A stretch of 64,000 nt of DNA from Toxonevra muliebris (lineage: Eukaryota > Arthropoda > Insecta > Diptera > Pallopteridae): positions 2,914,001-2,978,000 of the forward strand of contig OY829330.1 of NCBI GenBank assembly GCA_963691655.1, written 5' to 3'. How positions within the stretch are numbered: the first letter of the stretch is position 1; each line of letters opens with the position of its first letter. The notes under the pieces are model-generated. The model did no database searches and was not told the origin of the DNA. It worked only from the letters and a program-made list of their open reading frames with translations. Of the stretch, positions 45,550 through 57,800 are shown piece by piece. The position numbers and the translations under genes were made by a program.

Positions 45550-45700
45550 ATAAAATAATAATACAGCATACTTTCGGGGTCCAATTCACCACACTTCACC
45601 TGGCGGTACGAAACTTTATTTTGACAGCTACTATATTTACAAACAAATTAATAAAAATACGGCATACTTTTAGGGTTCTATGTTTAATAATACAGAATAC
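45550..45700. repeat. Dispersed repeat C, copy 1 (partner at 47650-47800)
   Basis: Shared blocks GCATACTTTCGGGGT / GCATGCTTTCGGGGT, CTATATTTACA and AATAAAAATACGG with 47650-47800, about 150 bp. Confidence 0.6.
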
Positions 45701-45928
45701 AGCGTGCTCGCGATAATGTGAACTAATTACCTCAAGGTTTTTGACGTTGGCGAATATGTTCACGCTTGCGAAGGTCAAAATATAAGGCATCCTAATAACC
45801 ATAATAAATATAAGGATCCTAATAACCATAAATTAAGCCTATTTATACACCATAAAATTAAAACATAGTCAAAACAATGTCTCTCAATTAAAATTTTATA
45901 GAAATTCATTTCAATTTACATTACATAC

Positions 45929-47047
45929 TAGTGTCCGACCGAATATAGGTTTCGGTTCTTCGGTTATTCGGCCTAAAAATGCATCTTCGACTACGGCTTC
46001 GGCAAAAAATGGCCGAAGCATAAGCATATTTCTTTAGAATAATTTTTATTATAGATTGGCAGTAAAAATTTATACAAATAAATAAATGGGAAGTGGTTAT
46101 ATAAAGTATGTACATAACAACTTCTGTTGCCGTTTGCCTGTTCCTGAAGTAACCCACAGATTTACTGTTTTTCAAATTGAAATCAGTGATTTTTTTTAAC
46201 ACGAGCTAATACAATTAGAGCCAGCAGAAACAAGCCAAACTTTTTTACTTTCAAGGATGACTTGAAGCGTATTGGAAAGAAGAGTGAGTTGTTAGAGAAG
46301 ACATTTCCCATTACTGGGGCTTCATTTTTTTCGCTTTCAAGGAGGTCAAAAAATATAAAATTTTGTTTCGATAAAATTACTGTAGAATATGTGTGCAAAT
46401 AGATTTTTTGAAATTCACGGTTGGTTGATCATATCTTCAATACATCTATAGTTCTACTCTGTCCGAGCCAGGATCATTGTGATATCTCTCAATGTTTTTT
46501 ATTTAAATTGAAATGCTTAAATTAAAAAATCAAATATTTATTTTCAAAACTAGATAGATAAAAATTCAAACTTTTAATGACTTAACTAAAAGAAGATACG
46601 ATAGAACTTTCTGAAAAATTTAATTTTCAATATTTCTACTTAATTCTGGTTCCGACTATAGGCACAGGTCTATCGATTAATACGTTGATTCAATCTTTGA
46701 TTTTAGGATTTTTTTGAAACAGGTGTCGTTGAACGACAGTCGTTCTACAATCGATAGTCGACGTAACTGTATATTTTGATTTAAACAAATTTTTAAATGG
46801 TTCTTGAAATAAATAATATTTGTCTGCTCCTCCGACAGTGAACAGTTTAGTGATACTGGTCAGCTTTTTATTTGGGGAATCTATTATTTAGATTTTTCTG
46901 TATATGTTTGCAAATACATAGGAAGAAAAATTTCAGATTTCAATTTTTTTTTATTTTAAAAATCCTTCGGCTTCGGCCGAAAGGTTAAATGAATGGCCGG
47001 AGTTTGGCTTCGGCTACGGCCGAAAAATCATCTTCTGTCGGACACAA
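45929..47047. mobile_element. Non-autonomous hAT-type element
   Basis: Ends TAGTGTCCGAC and (complement of the right end) TTGTGTCCGAC, flanked by TTACATAC (45921-45928) and TTATATAC (47048-47055), an 8-bp target duplication with one mismatch. Subterminal repeats of CTTCGGCTACGGC / GGCCGAAG type lie at both ends (45950-46020 and 46965-47030). 1,119 bp, no transposase motif. The interior includes dispersed repeat D. Confidence 0.75.
46370..46860. repeat. Dispersed repeat D, copy 1 (partner at 48995-49470)
   Basis: Shared landmarks: GTAGAATATGTGT, TTGAAATTCAC, GATATCxxTCAA and CACAGGTCTA occur in the same order at 48995-49470. It lies inside the hAT-type element; the partner lies outside any element I can bound. 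Confidence 0.6.
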
Positions 47048-47649
47048 TTATATACATATATACATACCTATATACATACTATACATTAATAAATATAAAA
47101 TTTCCAAACAAAAATCGTTAAAAGAGAACAATTGTAATTCAGGTTTAAAACGGAGGTACTCGTACATTTGAATATTAGTAATTTGTATTGAAAAAATGTG
47201 TGATCTTTTTCTGTTGGTTCTATTATATAGTTTGTACAACAATAATACTCAAAGATATGCAATTTATATACCGAACATGCCAATATAATGCTGCCTTACT
47301 TTGCTATGGCCCTAACACGCATTTCAAATTTTACAGGAGAAACAAAAAAACATTTCGTTATTTAGAGTACTGCTCGACACATTTTAATTTAAACTAAAAG
47401 AAAAGATCGTAAGTGGGCACGCTTTATCATAATCCATCAAAACCTCGATATTGAAAAATTCGATGTTAGGGCCTTAGCAAATTAAGGCAGCGATAAACAC
47501 ATTGAATTACTTACTGTTCACATTATAGAGGGGTTATCCTTGTTCTTGTTCACGTTTTAGAGTAGTCAATGTAAAATAAAAAATGTTCGCATTAAGCGGG
47601 GTCATTATATTCATTGTCCACGTTATCACGAGCGCACTGCACTACTTTA

Positions 47650-47800
47650 TTTATAAATGAAATAATATAAATGCAGCATGCTTTCGGGGTGTAATGCACA
47701 ACACTTCATCAACCAGTACGAAAGTTAAATTTGACAGACACTATATTTACATACAAAATAATAAAAATACGGTGTAAGGGTCATATTTCCAATAATGTAG
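47650..47800. repeat. Dispersed repeat C, copy 2
   Basis: See 45550-45700. Just to its left, 47560-47640 has pogo-like wording (ATTAAGCGGGGTC, CACGTTATCACGAGCG), so C may be the flank or tail of a pogo-type element. Confidence 0.5.
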
Positions 47801-48189
47801 ACTGACTTAGAAAATGTATCAATACAAAGTGTGTTTTACTGCTAAGTACCAAAACTTCAAAAATGAATATAAAAGGCCGATCCAAATTAAGAAATACTGG
47901 AAAGTGTTAAATTTAATACTGAACAAGGGAATAAATGAAATCACACAAATTGAAATTGACAATGTCAACATTGAGGACAATAATTCATTAATCATTTCAG
48001 CCACTTTTTCATCAATAGCATTATGGAATTAAATGAAAATATACCTGAAATTCAGTTTGACTTCACAATTGCACTTTCGATTGCTGAAATCAAAGCATGT
48101 TTGAGGGAGCTCAAAAAGTAATTCTTGATGCAGTATTTGTGACTGGTTAAAAACTTGCCAACATCATAAACCAATCATACGATACTGAC

Positions 48190-48565
48190 GTCTAGAGATG
48201 ACTTTATACTAGCGACCGCTAAGTCACTGTAGTAGATACCAGCGACCACTGTATGTTAGTGGTGACTGAAAACTGCGGTCACTCAATATTTCAAGCTATT
48301 TCTTTAATTTTCATCTATTTTTTATACTTAGAAAAAAAGGATATTAATATTTTTGTTTTTCTTTCATATTTTATTATAAATTTATCCTTTTGTCGTTTTT
48401 GCATTGGAAAATAATAATAATATTGTATGTTATATCTGATTCGGCTACCATTACTTACTTAACCAGCGACCTTGGTCCCTGTTAAAAATAATGGTTACAT
48501 CGAAGTCGCTGTCACCAAGTTACTGGTGACCAAAAAGTCACTGCTAATCTCATCTCAACTGACGT
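48190..48565. mobile_element. MITE-like sequence rich in GCGACC/GGTCGC repeats
   Basis: Left part ACTAGCGACCGCTAAGTCAC; right part GGTGACCAAAAAGTCACTGC, with inverted GTCGCTGG-type motifs between. An imperfect foldback of about 375 bp, with no coding content. Confidence 0.4.
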
Positions 48566-48994
48566 CTTCTCTGACATATTGAAAAAATCAAAAAACCGAA
48601 CCGATCCAAAAGAAACTGGGCTATATTCTTAAAGACAACTATCGTTCAATAAACTTGCTGTGAACGTCTCATCAAATCGTTGGTCACGAATTAAAGCGAT
48701 TTTTTCAAGGGACCAGCAGTTTGTTAGGAATTATTGAGATTTTCGAATTAACGGGGTATGAAAAAAAATTATGTTTAACACTTTCATAAAGAAACAAATT
48801 TAGCGCTTTTTTAAAGAAAATACGCGTTTTTTTTTCTTAATTTTAGCGATTTTTGAAAAACAAAAGTTGGGCACACTGACCATTACTCTCTTATCGCCGC
48901 TCTCACTTGAAATTTTTTCGAATACGGGCTTTTGAGCTGTTCTTTCTAAATAATAAATACACCAAATGATTTAAGTGTCAGCCGTTCGGATTAA

Positions 48995-49470
48995 TCACTT
49001 CTATAACGTCTGTAGAATATGTGTATATAGGGATCTGTTGAAATTCACAGTTGATCGAAAGTTGCCAAGTTCTACTGGCAGGCTCTGACACAGCAGTCAT
49101 GGATACTTGAACTTCAAAGGCGTTTTTTCAAAACTGTATTTTTCGAAACTAACGAGCCGCTTGTGCTCAAATATTTATGGTATCTTCAAGTGCATCTATA
49201 TTTTTAGCCCGTGCAGGATCGTTATGATATCAGTCAAAAAACGAAAGTCCAGTGTTTATTTTTATATTGAATTTTAAATATTTTGACTTAGTTCTGGTTC
49301 CGGTTGTAGCCACAGGTCTACTAATTAAAACACTGCTTCGATGCTTGATTTAAGATAAGCAGAACAGCTAGAACCATGACAGCCATCGTCTAACTTTTTT
49401 TTTTTGCACGGGAGTACCTTACCTTAACTGTATATTTTGGCGTGAACAAATTTTAAATGATTCTTGAAAT
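48995..49470. repeat. Dispersed repeat D, copy 2
   Basis: See 46370-46860. About 480 bp, moderately diverged. Confidence 0.6.
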
Positions 49471-49479
49471 GTCAAATAA

Positions 49480-52400
49480 TATATGATAAAAGTACAGAGC
49501 TAGTATAATTTCATTGTTCGTCACAAAAAACTCGGAAAATAGCGTTGAAAAAAAGCTGTCACACCAGATGACCCCCAAGGGGCACCAGGAAAATAACGGT
49601 TCAAAAAGTACTCAAAAGTAAGTACTTAGGAATTCTTCTGGCTATAATTTTATTGTAAAATTGTGATCTAGCAAAAATCAAATATTCGTATTGTTATGTT
49701 ATAGAGAACTATCAAAATATGTTGTATATTTTTAATTCGGTGAGAAAATAAATATCGTGGCACGCTTAAAATGCTTTATTCTGTAAGCAATAACATAACT
49801 TCTTTAACCACATTGCATTTAAACTATACCCTATAGTAATATTATAATAATATACATACATTATATATCTTTAATTTAACTTCTAAAAATTTTACAGAAT
49901 TAAATAAGTACACGCATTACATAAAGAATTAAAATATCTTAATCGCTTATTAGTCCATTAATTGGCAATGGTGCCAAAACGAATGGGATAAGACATATAG
50001 CTTATAATTCTAGAAGTTTACATAAAGTTTGCTTTTACTAAACTATGTTTACTCTAATGCCGCACATTTCTTATGGCATTAAAGAATAGTTTAGTTAAAC
50101 TACAATTTATTTTTGAATATATTATACGTCTTCTATATTCCATAATTTCTTCCATAATAAGAAGTTTATCGCATTTTTATTTATATTGCATTTTATGTTC
50201 TTTTTCATAAATTAAAATTTACACTTTTTTGATATTTTGTTTTGTAATTTATATAGGTTAATTAGTTAGGATTTTTTTAAATTCATTCGAATTGTTAGTA
50301 AAATAAACATATACACATACACACACACATACATATACATACGCACATACAACAGGAACTTGACTTAGGTAAGTTAAAATATGTACAAACTTTTTTTAAT
50401 ATTTATTTGCTGACGATTGTCTAATTGCTAATAAAAGAAATTTTGTTTAGATTTATTACTAAATTAACTTTCAAAAAGAATCAAATATAACCATTAGAAC
50501 CCACTTTTTTTTGTTATGGCAAATGTTTAATGCGTGGCACACCCACCCAGGGTTGTTACATTTAAAATTTCAAGTTATTTAAAAAAAAAAAATTACTGTT
50601 TTTTTTGGTAAAATTACTGTACGTTTGAACAATAAAACACTGATTTTAGCAAAAAACAAATAATGCTTTTATTTTAAAACCAAATATACTCCAAATTTTT
50701 CGTATCATCAAAAATTACTAAGAAGAATCGGCGCCACTGACGTAAAATATGTCTGGTCCATATGCTCTAAAGTGCAAAAAATGGGCTTTTCCTGGAACGT
50801 TTATAACTTCAAAATTTCTTATGCTAGGTTATGGCTATGAATAGCTAATACAATTTTCTAAGAAAAATGTCAACTCAGTTTTGAAAATCAGAGCCACCGA
50901 AGAAAAGTTATAGCCATTCAAAATTAAAACTTGTTAAATCATTAATCGCGATTGATTCGAAATTTTCACGGAATCCTTGCCTAATATTAATATAAACCAA
51001 GCTGCGCTGTCTGGGAGGAAATGTAAAGTTCGGTCGCAGTCGAACATTATATACCCTGTACACCTATTTGTGTTAAACTTAAAAACTTAAATGGAAAGTG
51101 GATGTGGGTATTGCCCGATGTTGACACAACGATTATTATAGAAGATATTTTAACTTGCTTTAAAATTTAATTGCATGTCACCATGCGTCCGCCAACGCGG
51201 TCGCAAATGTGAAAAGTTAGAATAAGAAATTTTTCGAATCTTAGCTCTCATTGAAGATTTCAAAATCCGTCATTACTTATCATAAGCTGAGATATTGTAG
51301 TTTATAATTCATTATACTTGAGAAATACATTGCATATTTTTGAAGAGCACTCCAAATAGAATAATGGACATACATATACTACGCTTTAAATTGGACTTAT
51401 CTCTATATTTTAATATATTTTCTATCACGAAATTACCACCCCTTATGTAATGTTTACCTAACATATGTTTTATTTAGCATCTAAGTAAAATATGAATGAA
51501 TTAAAAAAAAAAAAAACAATTACGCTGTTAACTCGAAGCTTAAAAATAAAATTGTTTGTACTTTTTTATACAGCCCCTTTTGACCTATAGAGGGTTAAAG
51601 ATTTTTTCTGTCCTCCTCTTTCTTCGACATAATATCTAAAGTTGAATAAATGAAAAAATGAATTCAAATTAAGAATTTTCAGAACAAAGTTTATGCGCTT
51701 ACATATAGTAACTCGAGGAAATTATTTTTCATATATAAAGGAAATTTTTTGATTTATTGTTAACAAGATATAAAAATCGTTAAGCCTTTATAGCTGGCAA
51801 GGAGCTGTAAATAGACAACTCACCCATATGATTTTATGCATATATTGACTTCCACTATTACCTTGCCCTGTAGTTTCTGAGCCACCCTATATATGTGTAA
51901 CAGTTCGTTTTGAGGGTTTTGTGATGAACAAAATACAGCTTGATAATAGAAAAGAAGACTGTTCGTTGGAAACACTGAGCATATAAAGATATAGAGGGCT
52001 AAAACAGCTAAAAAAGATGTTTCACTAAAAAGTTGTTTTCTAACTCCCTTCGAATCCAATCGTACTTCGTATTCACTTCAGTAGCTAATCGTGTAATTTA
52101 TGGGCGAAAGTTGTGACAGATAGAAAAATAAATAAATTTTTTATTCATGACATGAAATATAAACTTGAAAGATAAAAACAAAAATCAAATTATTGACAAT
52201 TAACATTTTATGTTGTGTGTCTTTTTGCACAAGTTGTACTAAAAATACTTAACGAACGTGTCCCAACGGACCCACGTACCCGCCCATCCGCACGAGGGGC
52301 ACATCCGCATGTCGTACGGATTTGGTGACTGATTCAGATGCATTCCGGAATGCCCTGATAATGCACTGATTGGGGAGAATAAATCCCTATTTGGTCTTCT

Positions 52401-53650
52401 TTACCGCTACAGATTATTAGTAATCATCAGCTGTTTAACGATTAAGAAAATTTAAAAAATTAATTTTATATACTGGAGAGAGTCGGAAATGTCAAAAATG
52501 CCGTGCAGAGAATTGAAATCATTACACATACAACGAAAAGGGTTATTTTGAGCATAGTTTGTTCTACAAGCATCAAGTTTAATAGGAATAGGATATCTAG
52601 AACAGCGATTTGGAACATTAATTTTGATTTCATTTAGTAAGAATTGAGAATGAATATGACGTTTGGCATAATTTTTCTGATCCGAAGAGTTGGCAAGCTT
52701 AACCGTTTTAACCGTTGTTCATAAGGAGGGAGGGAGGTGCTGTGATGTGTTGGACTCCACTGTAACGAACGTAGAGCAAAAAAGAGAAACTGTTTCATTT
52801 AAATAATGTATAACAGGCTTAAAGAAGAAAATATATATAGAGATATTGAAATATAATAGAGATATTGAAAGAAAACTACCACTACCGTTCTGTATACTTA
52901 TTTGTTGTTGTGTTTTTCTCATTACTACTAGTCTGCATAACAGTTCGTTATTTCAAAATCTAGTACATGAGAGAGTGTGTGTTTTTTTAAAAAATGACTT
53001 TTTTGCATAGATTCCAACTTATCAGCATAACAGTTGTACTTATTAAAATTTGTTAATTTCAAAGTTATCTAAAATTCATTCATAAATAAACTTCTATAAT
53101 TAAATGAACGCAATAAAAGCTCATAGAGCGCCGTAAAACTACTTTCATTAAATAAATCAAAAACTTCTGTGATTGTTAATCTGCTTGGAAAAATATTTCT
53201 TTCTAGTGGAGCTAAATATAGGACAAACCCCTAATAGGTATATGTGCTTTCAATTTTATTTATCAAGGGCATAAAGGTTCACTCTTGAAAGCTATTTCAT
53301 TTAAATTTAGTAACCCACATCTTGCTTTGAAAACCGGACTTGCTAGATGTTCAGATTTATGTTCAGCAAAATACTGGATCTTTTTATGTTTCAGTTGAGG
53401 GTATAGATCATGATGTTTTGAGTATTTTTATTTATGAACAAACTGAACTTGGATAGTTTATAAAAAATGAAGTTACTTGGTATTGTATCAAAAACATAAG
53501 AAAAGTCCACAAAAAACGCATAGGTTTTCTGCTTTTTTATAATTTAAATGAACTATACTCGATATGTTAAAAAGATTGTCGACTAAGGAGTACGGAATAT
53601 GACACTAGTTTCGCTCTTTATTGAAGCGAATGACAAGTAAATTGAAGAAA
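49480..53650. other. AT-rich stretch, nothing recognised
   Basis: No TE protein motif or host exon recognised. A CA/TA microsatellite lies at about 50310-50350. A short GC-richer patch at 52250-52400 (ACCCACGTACCCGCCCATCC) stands out but has no frame or repeat I can name. Confidence 0.4.
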
Positions 53651-53654
53651 CTTT

Positions 53655-53760
53655 TTGTTAGGTTAGAGTGGCTGTTGGAGATGCACTTAGGCCTGAACGG
53701 CCCATTGTGACACCACATAGTTGGACCTACAGTTTAACGCCGATTCCGAACGGCGGTAAC
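53655..53760 (-). mobile_element. SINE family A, body-only copy
   Basis: Matches the body of the 15678-16002 copy (GAGTGGCTGT, AGGCCTGAACGGCCCATTGT, TTCCGAACGGCGGT) but stops before the tRNA-like head, so it is truncated on the head side. Confidence 0.7.
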
Positions 53761-54473
53761 TTTTTGTGAAGCTCAGTATAGTTTTAACATAGAATTTTCG
53801 TGTATTTGCATAGTTTACTAAGCTGGCTTAAGCCAATGCATACATATTATAGTTAGTCCTTAACATTCTGTACGGGAACAGCTGTTTACGTATTGTATAC
53901 ATAAAAATATATTTGTAATAAACAAAGCCGAATAAAAATTTATTTTAAATTTAATAGAAAATGTTTGTACGATAAATTTTTCATAAATTTTTTATACACA
54001 CACCAATCATGACAAAATTTCAAATTGTTTGACAATTCCGTGATGCACACTTTTGCTCATAAATTACACGAATTGTACAAAGCGTGCAATTATGCGTTCT
54101 TATTTCTCATAAAATTAATAATCATAGATTTGCATATTTATTGTACTAAGTATCTAAACTAATGTCATTCAATAACTTTTTGTGTATGGAATCTATTTAT
54201 TTAGGAAATATGAGTAGAAACAAGATTTCTGGGATAGTGCCAAAATTATCTAGATATGCAACTATGACTGCACAGATTGTTAAGTTCATGTAATTACATT
54301 ATAGCGACTAAAAAGTCTATTTTGAGTTCCTTAAGCATTTGACAAGCTTTTCGTTCACTTTTGATAGTAGGTTAAGCCAGCTTATGCATATTATATATGG
54401 TTTTTATACATATCTTTATATGCTCAGTGATTGAAAGTCAAGACTTTACATCTGTCTCTCTTTCACTTTTTAT

Positions 54474-54482
54474 ATTTATTTT
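54474..54482 (-). promoter_or_regulatory. AATAAA polyadenylation signal
   Basis: Complement of TTTATT reads AATAAA in GAAAATAAATATAAA, about 60 bases past the stop of the 67-codon frame and about 350 past the rapsyn stop. It could serve both. Confidence 0.45.
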
Positions 54483-54537
54483 CCGTTGATATATATATAA
54501 TTGCACTTACATATTTTAATATTCTTTTTCAAACATG

Positions 54538-54741
54538 TTACAATCCATCTTGTTCGTCCTTACACTGGTCGGATTTCGTAGACACAAAACATTCTTGCAA
54601 AAACGGCGACAGCTCAAGCAAAATTTTGTTTAGTACAAACTGAGCATGTTGCGTTTCTGTTACACTCCTGGAGCAGTGGTGTAGCACAACTTGCGTCTGC
54701 GAAACGCGACCAATTAAAATTTCTGCATACTGCCGCCACAT
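54538..54741 (-). CDS. Unknown 67-residue reading frame just downstream of rapsyn
   Basis: The ATG at 54739-54741 is preceded in frame by a TAA five codons upstream and runs to TAA at 54538, so the frame is self-contained. It lies 90 bp past the rapsyn stop on the same strand. The product starts MWRQYAEILIGRVSQTQ, continues HHCSRSVTETQHAQFVLNKI and ELSPFLQECFVSTKSD, and ends DEQDGL: a soluble, mostly helical-looking protein with three Cys, no signal peptide, no TM. Base composition is clearly richer in GC than the flanks, as for the rapsyn exons. No family recognised. It may be a separate small gene, a second cistron on the rapsyn mRNA, or chance. A GTAAGT follows at about 54505. Confidence 0.45.
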   Translation of the reverse strand: MWRQYAEILIGRVSQTQVVLHHCSRSVTETQHAQFVLNKILLELSPFLQECFVSTKSDQCKDEQDGL

Positions 54742-54801
54742 GACTCCCACTCTTAATTACACATTTTTTTTTAAGTCTTCATACGGTACTTAAAATCTTT
54801 T

Positions 54802-54807
54802 TTTAAT
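54802..54807 (-). promoter_or_regulatory. ATTAAA-type polyadenylation signal for rapsyn
   Basis: Complement of TTTAAT about 25 bases after the rapsyn stop codon. Weak, because the region is A-rich; the AATAAA near 54480 is the alternative. Confidence 0.3.
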
Positions 54808-54831
54808 ACTTAGTTTTTTTTTCACTGAATC

Positions 54832-57800
54832 CTAGACTGACGATGTTGCATTCCTAGCACTATCAATGGTTAAACTAGAAGCACGTAGGCTTAATGACGC
54901 CAGTGATAAATTGCTACGATACATTGGCTTTGGCGATGAGTTTGCTGTTAGCAGTAATGCCGTACGATCAATATTCGGAACAACATTACTGAGGCCATTA
55001 CATATAATTGCGTTATCGTTGAGTGTAATAATATTTCCTCCCAATTTTTCTGGTAATGTTAAATGTGGTGGTAACATGTCAGCGCCATCTAAAGTCAGTA
55101 AATCATCATTACCACTTAAATCATTCGCATTGAGAGTACTAGTCACTGTACCACCGCCACCACCACTATCGCTACACAAATGGAAACGTGAGCTTAGCAC
55201 CTTGTTACAAGCAGGACAAACACGCGAAGCACCCTTTTCACGACGACGCATTAGATCATGTGCACATCTTGATTAAAAAACATTTAATTTTAATTTTAAT
55301 TTTTTATTTTCTCTTAAAACTCTCACCTGGCATGTAGAATATGTGCACATGGCAACGCCTCTAACGAGTCCGGTTCCAATCCAAAAACTTCACCGCATGC
55401 ACCACAATTTAAGCCTAATGCAGCATCAGTTTGACTGGCCAAACGAGATTGTGTGTTGTACTGCTCTTCATCGCCTAGAGCACGATATATTAATGCCAGC
55501 CGACTGCGTATTCTCCGAACAAGTAACTAAAAAAAAGAAAAATTCAAATACAAAATTAAATTTTACAAAGTATGTTTCCAAGCACCAAAAAAAAAACTTT
55601 AGCGCCAAAATTCTTGTCAATTACATAGTGAAACCAAATTGTATGCGCAAGATTTTCTAGCCCAACCTAAACAAGTGCGTAATGCGTAAGTGCAAAATTG
55701 ACCAGCGCACCCGTACGCAATATCTGACTGAAATAGAGCGCAGCGTTCTGTCAGTTTCTAGCACCAGTTCAATTAAATTCTCCTTATTTAACTCTATAGA
55801 CAATAAATAAATTAAAATATAAATAAAAAAATTAAAATATGAAAACAAAAACTTACTTGCAAACTTCACAAACTCTCCTCCCTCAAATTTCTCTCTTTAC
55901 GCAATGTCAGAATAGAAAATAGAAATAGTTTTGCGTAAGTGCGCTGCGTATTTCAGTCAGCTCCATACAAAACGTATGGGCATGAGCGATTTTGACAAAA
56001 ATTTTAAGCATTACGCACTTGTTTAGGTTGAGCTGTTAGGGTCGCTGATCAAGACCGCATGTTTCTGAGTTGCAGAGTAGCTTCAAATTTGTCTACGCCC
56101 CTTCAGGGCGAACCCTTATATAGAAGCTGTTCATTGAATATCAAATATGCCTGTTACCTTTGCACCTATTGAACTGGCAACCTCCAGTAATCGGGTATTG
56201 AATTCCAAAGGACGACAGTTGCATATTTTCTGTTGCAATCGTAATAACTCTAAACAGCGAGCGGCACCATCCATTGCTTCCATCTGGGCCATTCGATCTC
56301 CCAAAGCAGCAGAAGTGCCCATTGCTTGTTCATATTGACGAAAGGCGCGCTGAAAAATACCAATGCTGGAAATATTTTTAAGTCAACATAGGCAAAACGT
56401 CGCTTTTCCTTTAAAAAAAAAATATTTAAATGGTGTTTTTCAGCAGTGATAGAACTTCCAACTGCGATTGCTGACAAACTGCAGAAAAGTAATATGATGA
56501 AAAAATGGCGTCGAAATGCTAGCAGTTGTGCTGATCATATACTCACAACTACCCATTCAGAAGACACACACGCCACATTTGTGTCTCCTGTGTGTCTTTT
56601 GAATGCGACTATTTAGTATGCCATATTGAATCCGTATTTTGGTTTTTAAAACTTCATATGTAAATTCGTAGTCTGTGATAACAAAAACCTTTACATACTA
56701 ATTTTCGTAAAAGTCGGGTAACTGCAAAATGTTTTGCCATTTTATTTTTCAAAAATTCAATTTTTATGGAAATTTGGTAAGTCTTTAGCAAAATGATTAG
56801 CCATTATGTTCTTCAAAAAATTAAATTATAGTCGACGACTGAATATCATCTTCATGTTTTGACCAACTTTTTGAGGTTTCGTACTATTGTGTGGACCACT
56901 GAATTACCAAGATTGTACCATTTAACATCCCTTTTCGTTGGGGCCAATATCTAAAAAGTTACTTGAAATTGAACTGACAGAATAGTCGCGAAAGCCGGAA
57001 ATTATTTTTAAACAATGCCATAAAGTTATAAATATTTCTAATAAAATCAAATTTCCGGTCATTAAATTGTTGTTGTTTTTTTTCATTTTGAAGTTCAATC
57101 ATGCTGAAAAAAGCACCCTTTAGGTGTTCAACTCTCAAAAGCATAATTTAAAACTAACAGTAAGTTAAATCGAGTTTCTGTTATTGGATTTGCCTGCCAG
57201 TGTTTGCAAAATTGGAACAGTTTTTACTATTTTCTCATTTTCATAAAATATTAAAAAAAGCGACGTATTGCTAAAAAAATAACAATTATCGCTTCTTACA
57301 TCGATATCCATTTTCTTGCGATATATATCACCCATAACGCGAATACTGCGTGTATATGTAGCTTGATCACCTGAAATTAATGACAACCTTGTAGCTTCCT
57401 GTAAGCAAGGCAAAATAATTTAATTTGCTTGACTAAAATATTTCAAATAGATAAAAAATTGGCTTAATTATAAAAACTTAACGTATCATAAGCAACTGCC
57501 ACATATCTGCTTAATGCACTTTGGGTGTATCTGATTACAGAAACATAACCCAACATAAAAGTATACTGCGTTTTGATTTCTATGCTATGTATAGTAAATT
57601 TTCCTCCATGATTTTTAATTTTTTTCGGAACACAAAAACAGCTGATTTTCTTATTGCTGTGTTTATTATAATTGACATTTAATTTTTTTTCATGCGCTGT
57701 TATGTAACGTTAAGTTCTCATAATTATACTAAAGGTACTTCAAATATTACATTCAATTTGTTTATAAAAATTATCAATTACCATGCAATAGTCATGTGCA

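Noticed and set aside
49480..53650. Host exons in short frames (for example 51820-52059, 52719-52922)
   Set aside because: No recognisable domain, no paired splice sites supporting a gene, composition like the flanks.
54866..55276. 136-codon plus-strand frame
   Set aside because: Antisense shadow of rapsyn exon 7, which carries the RING cysteines and joins in phase.
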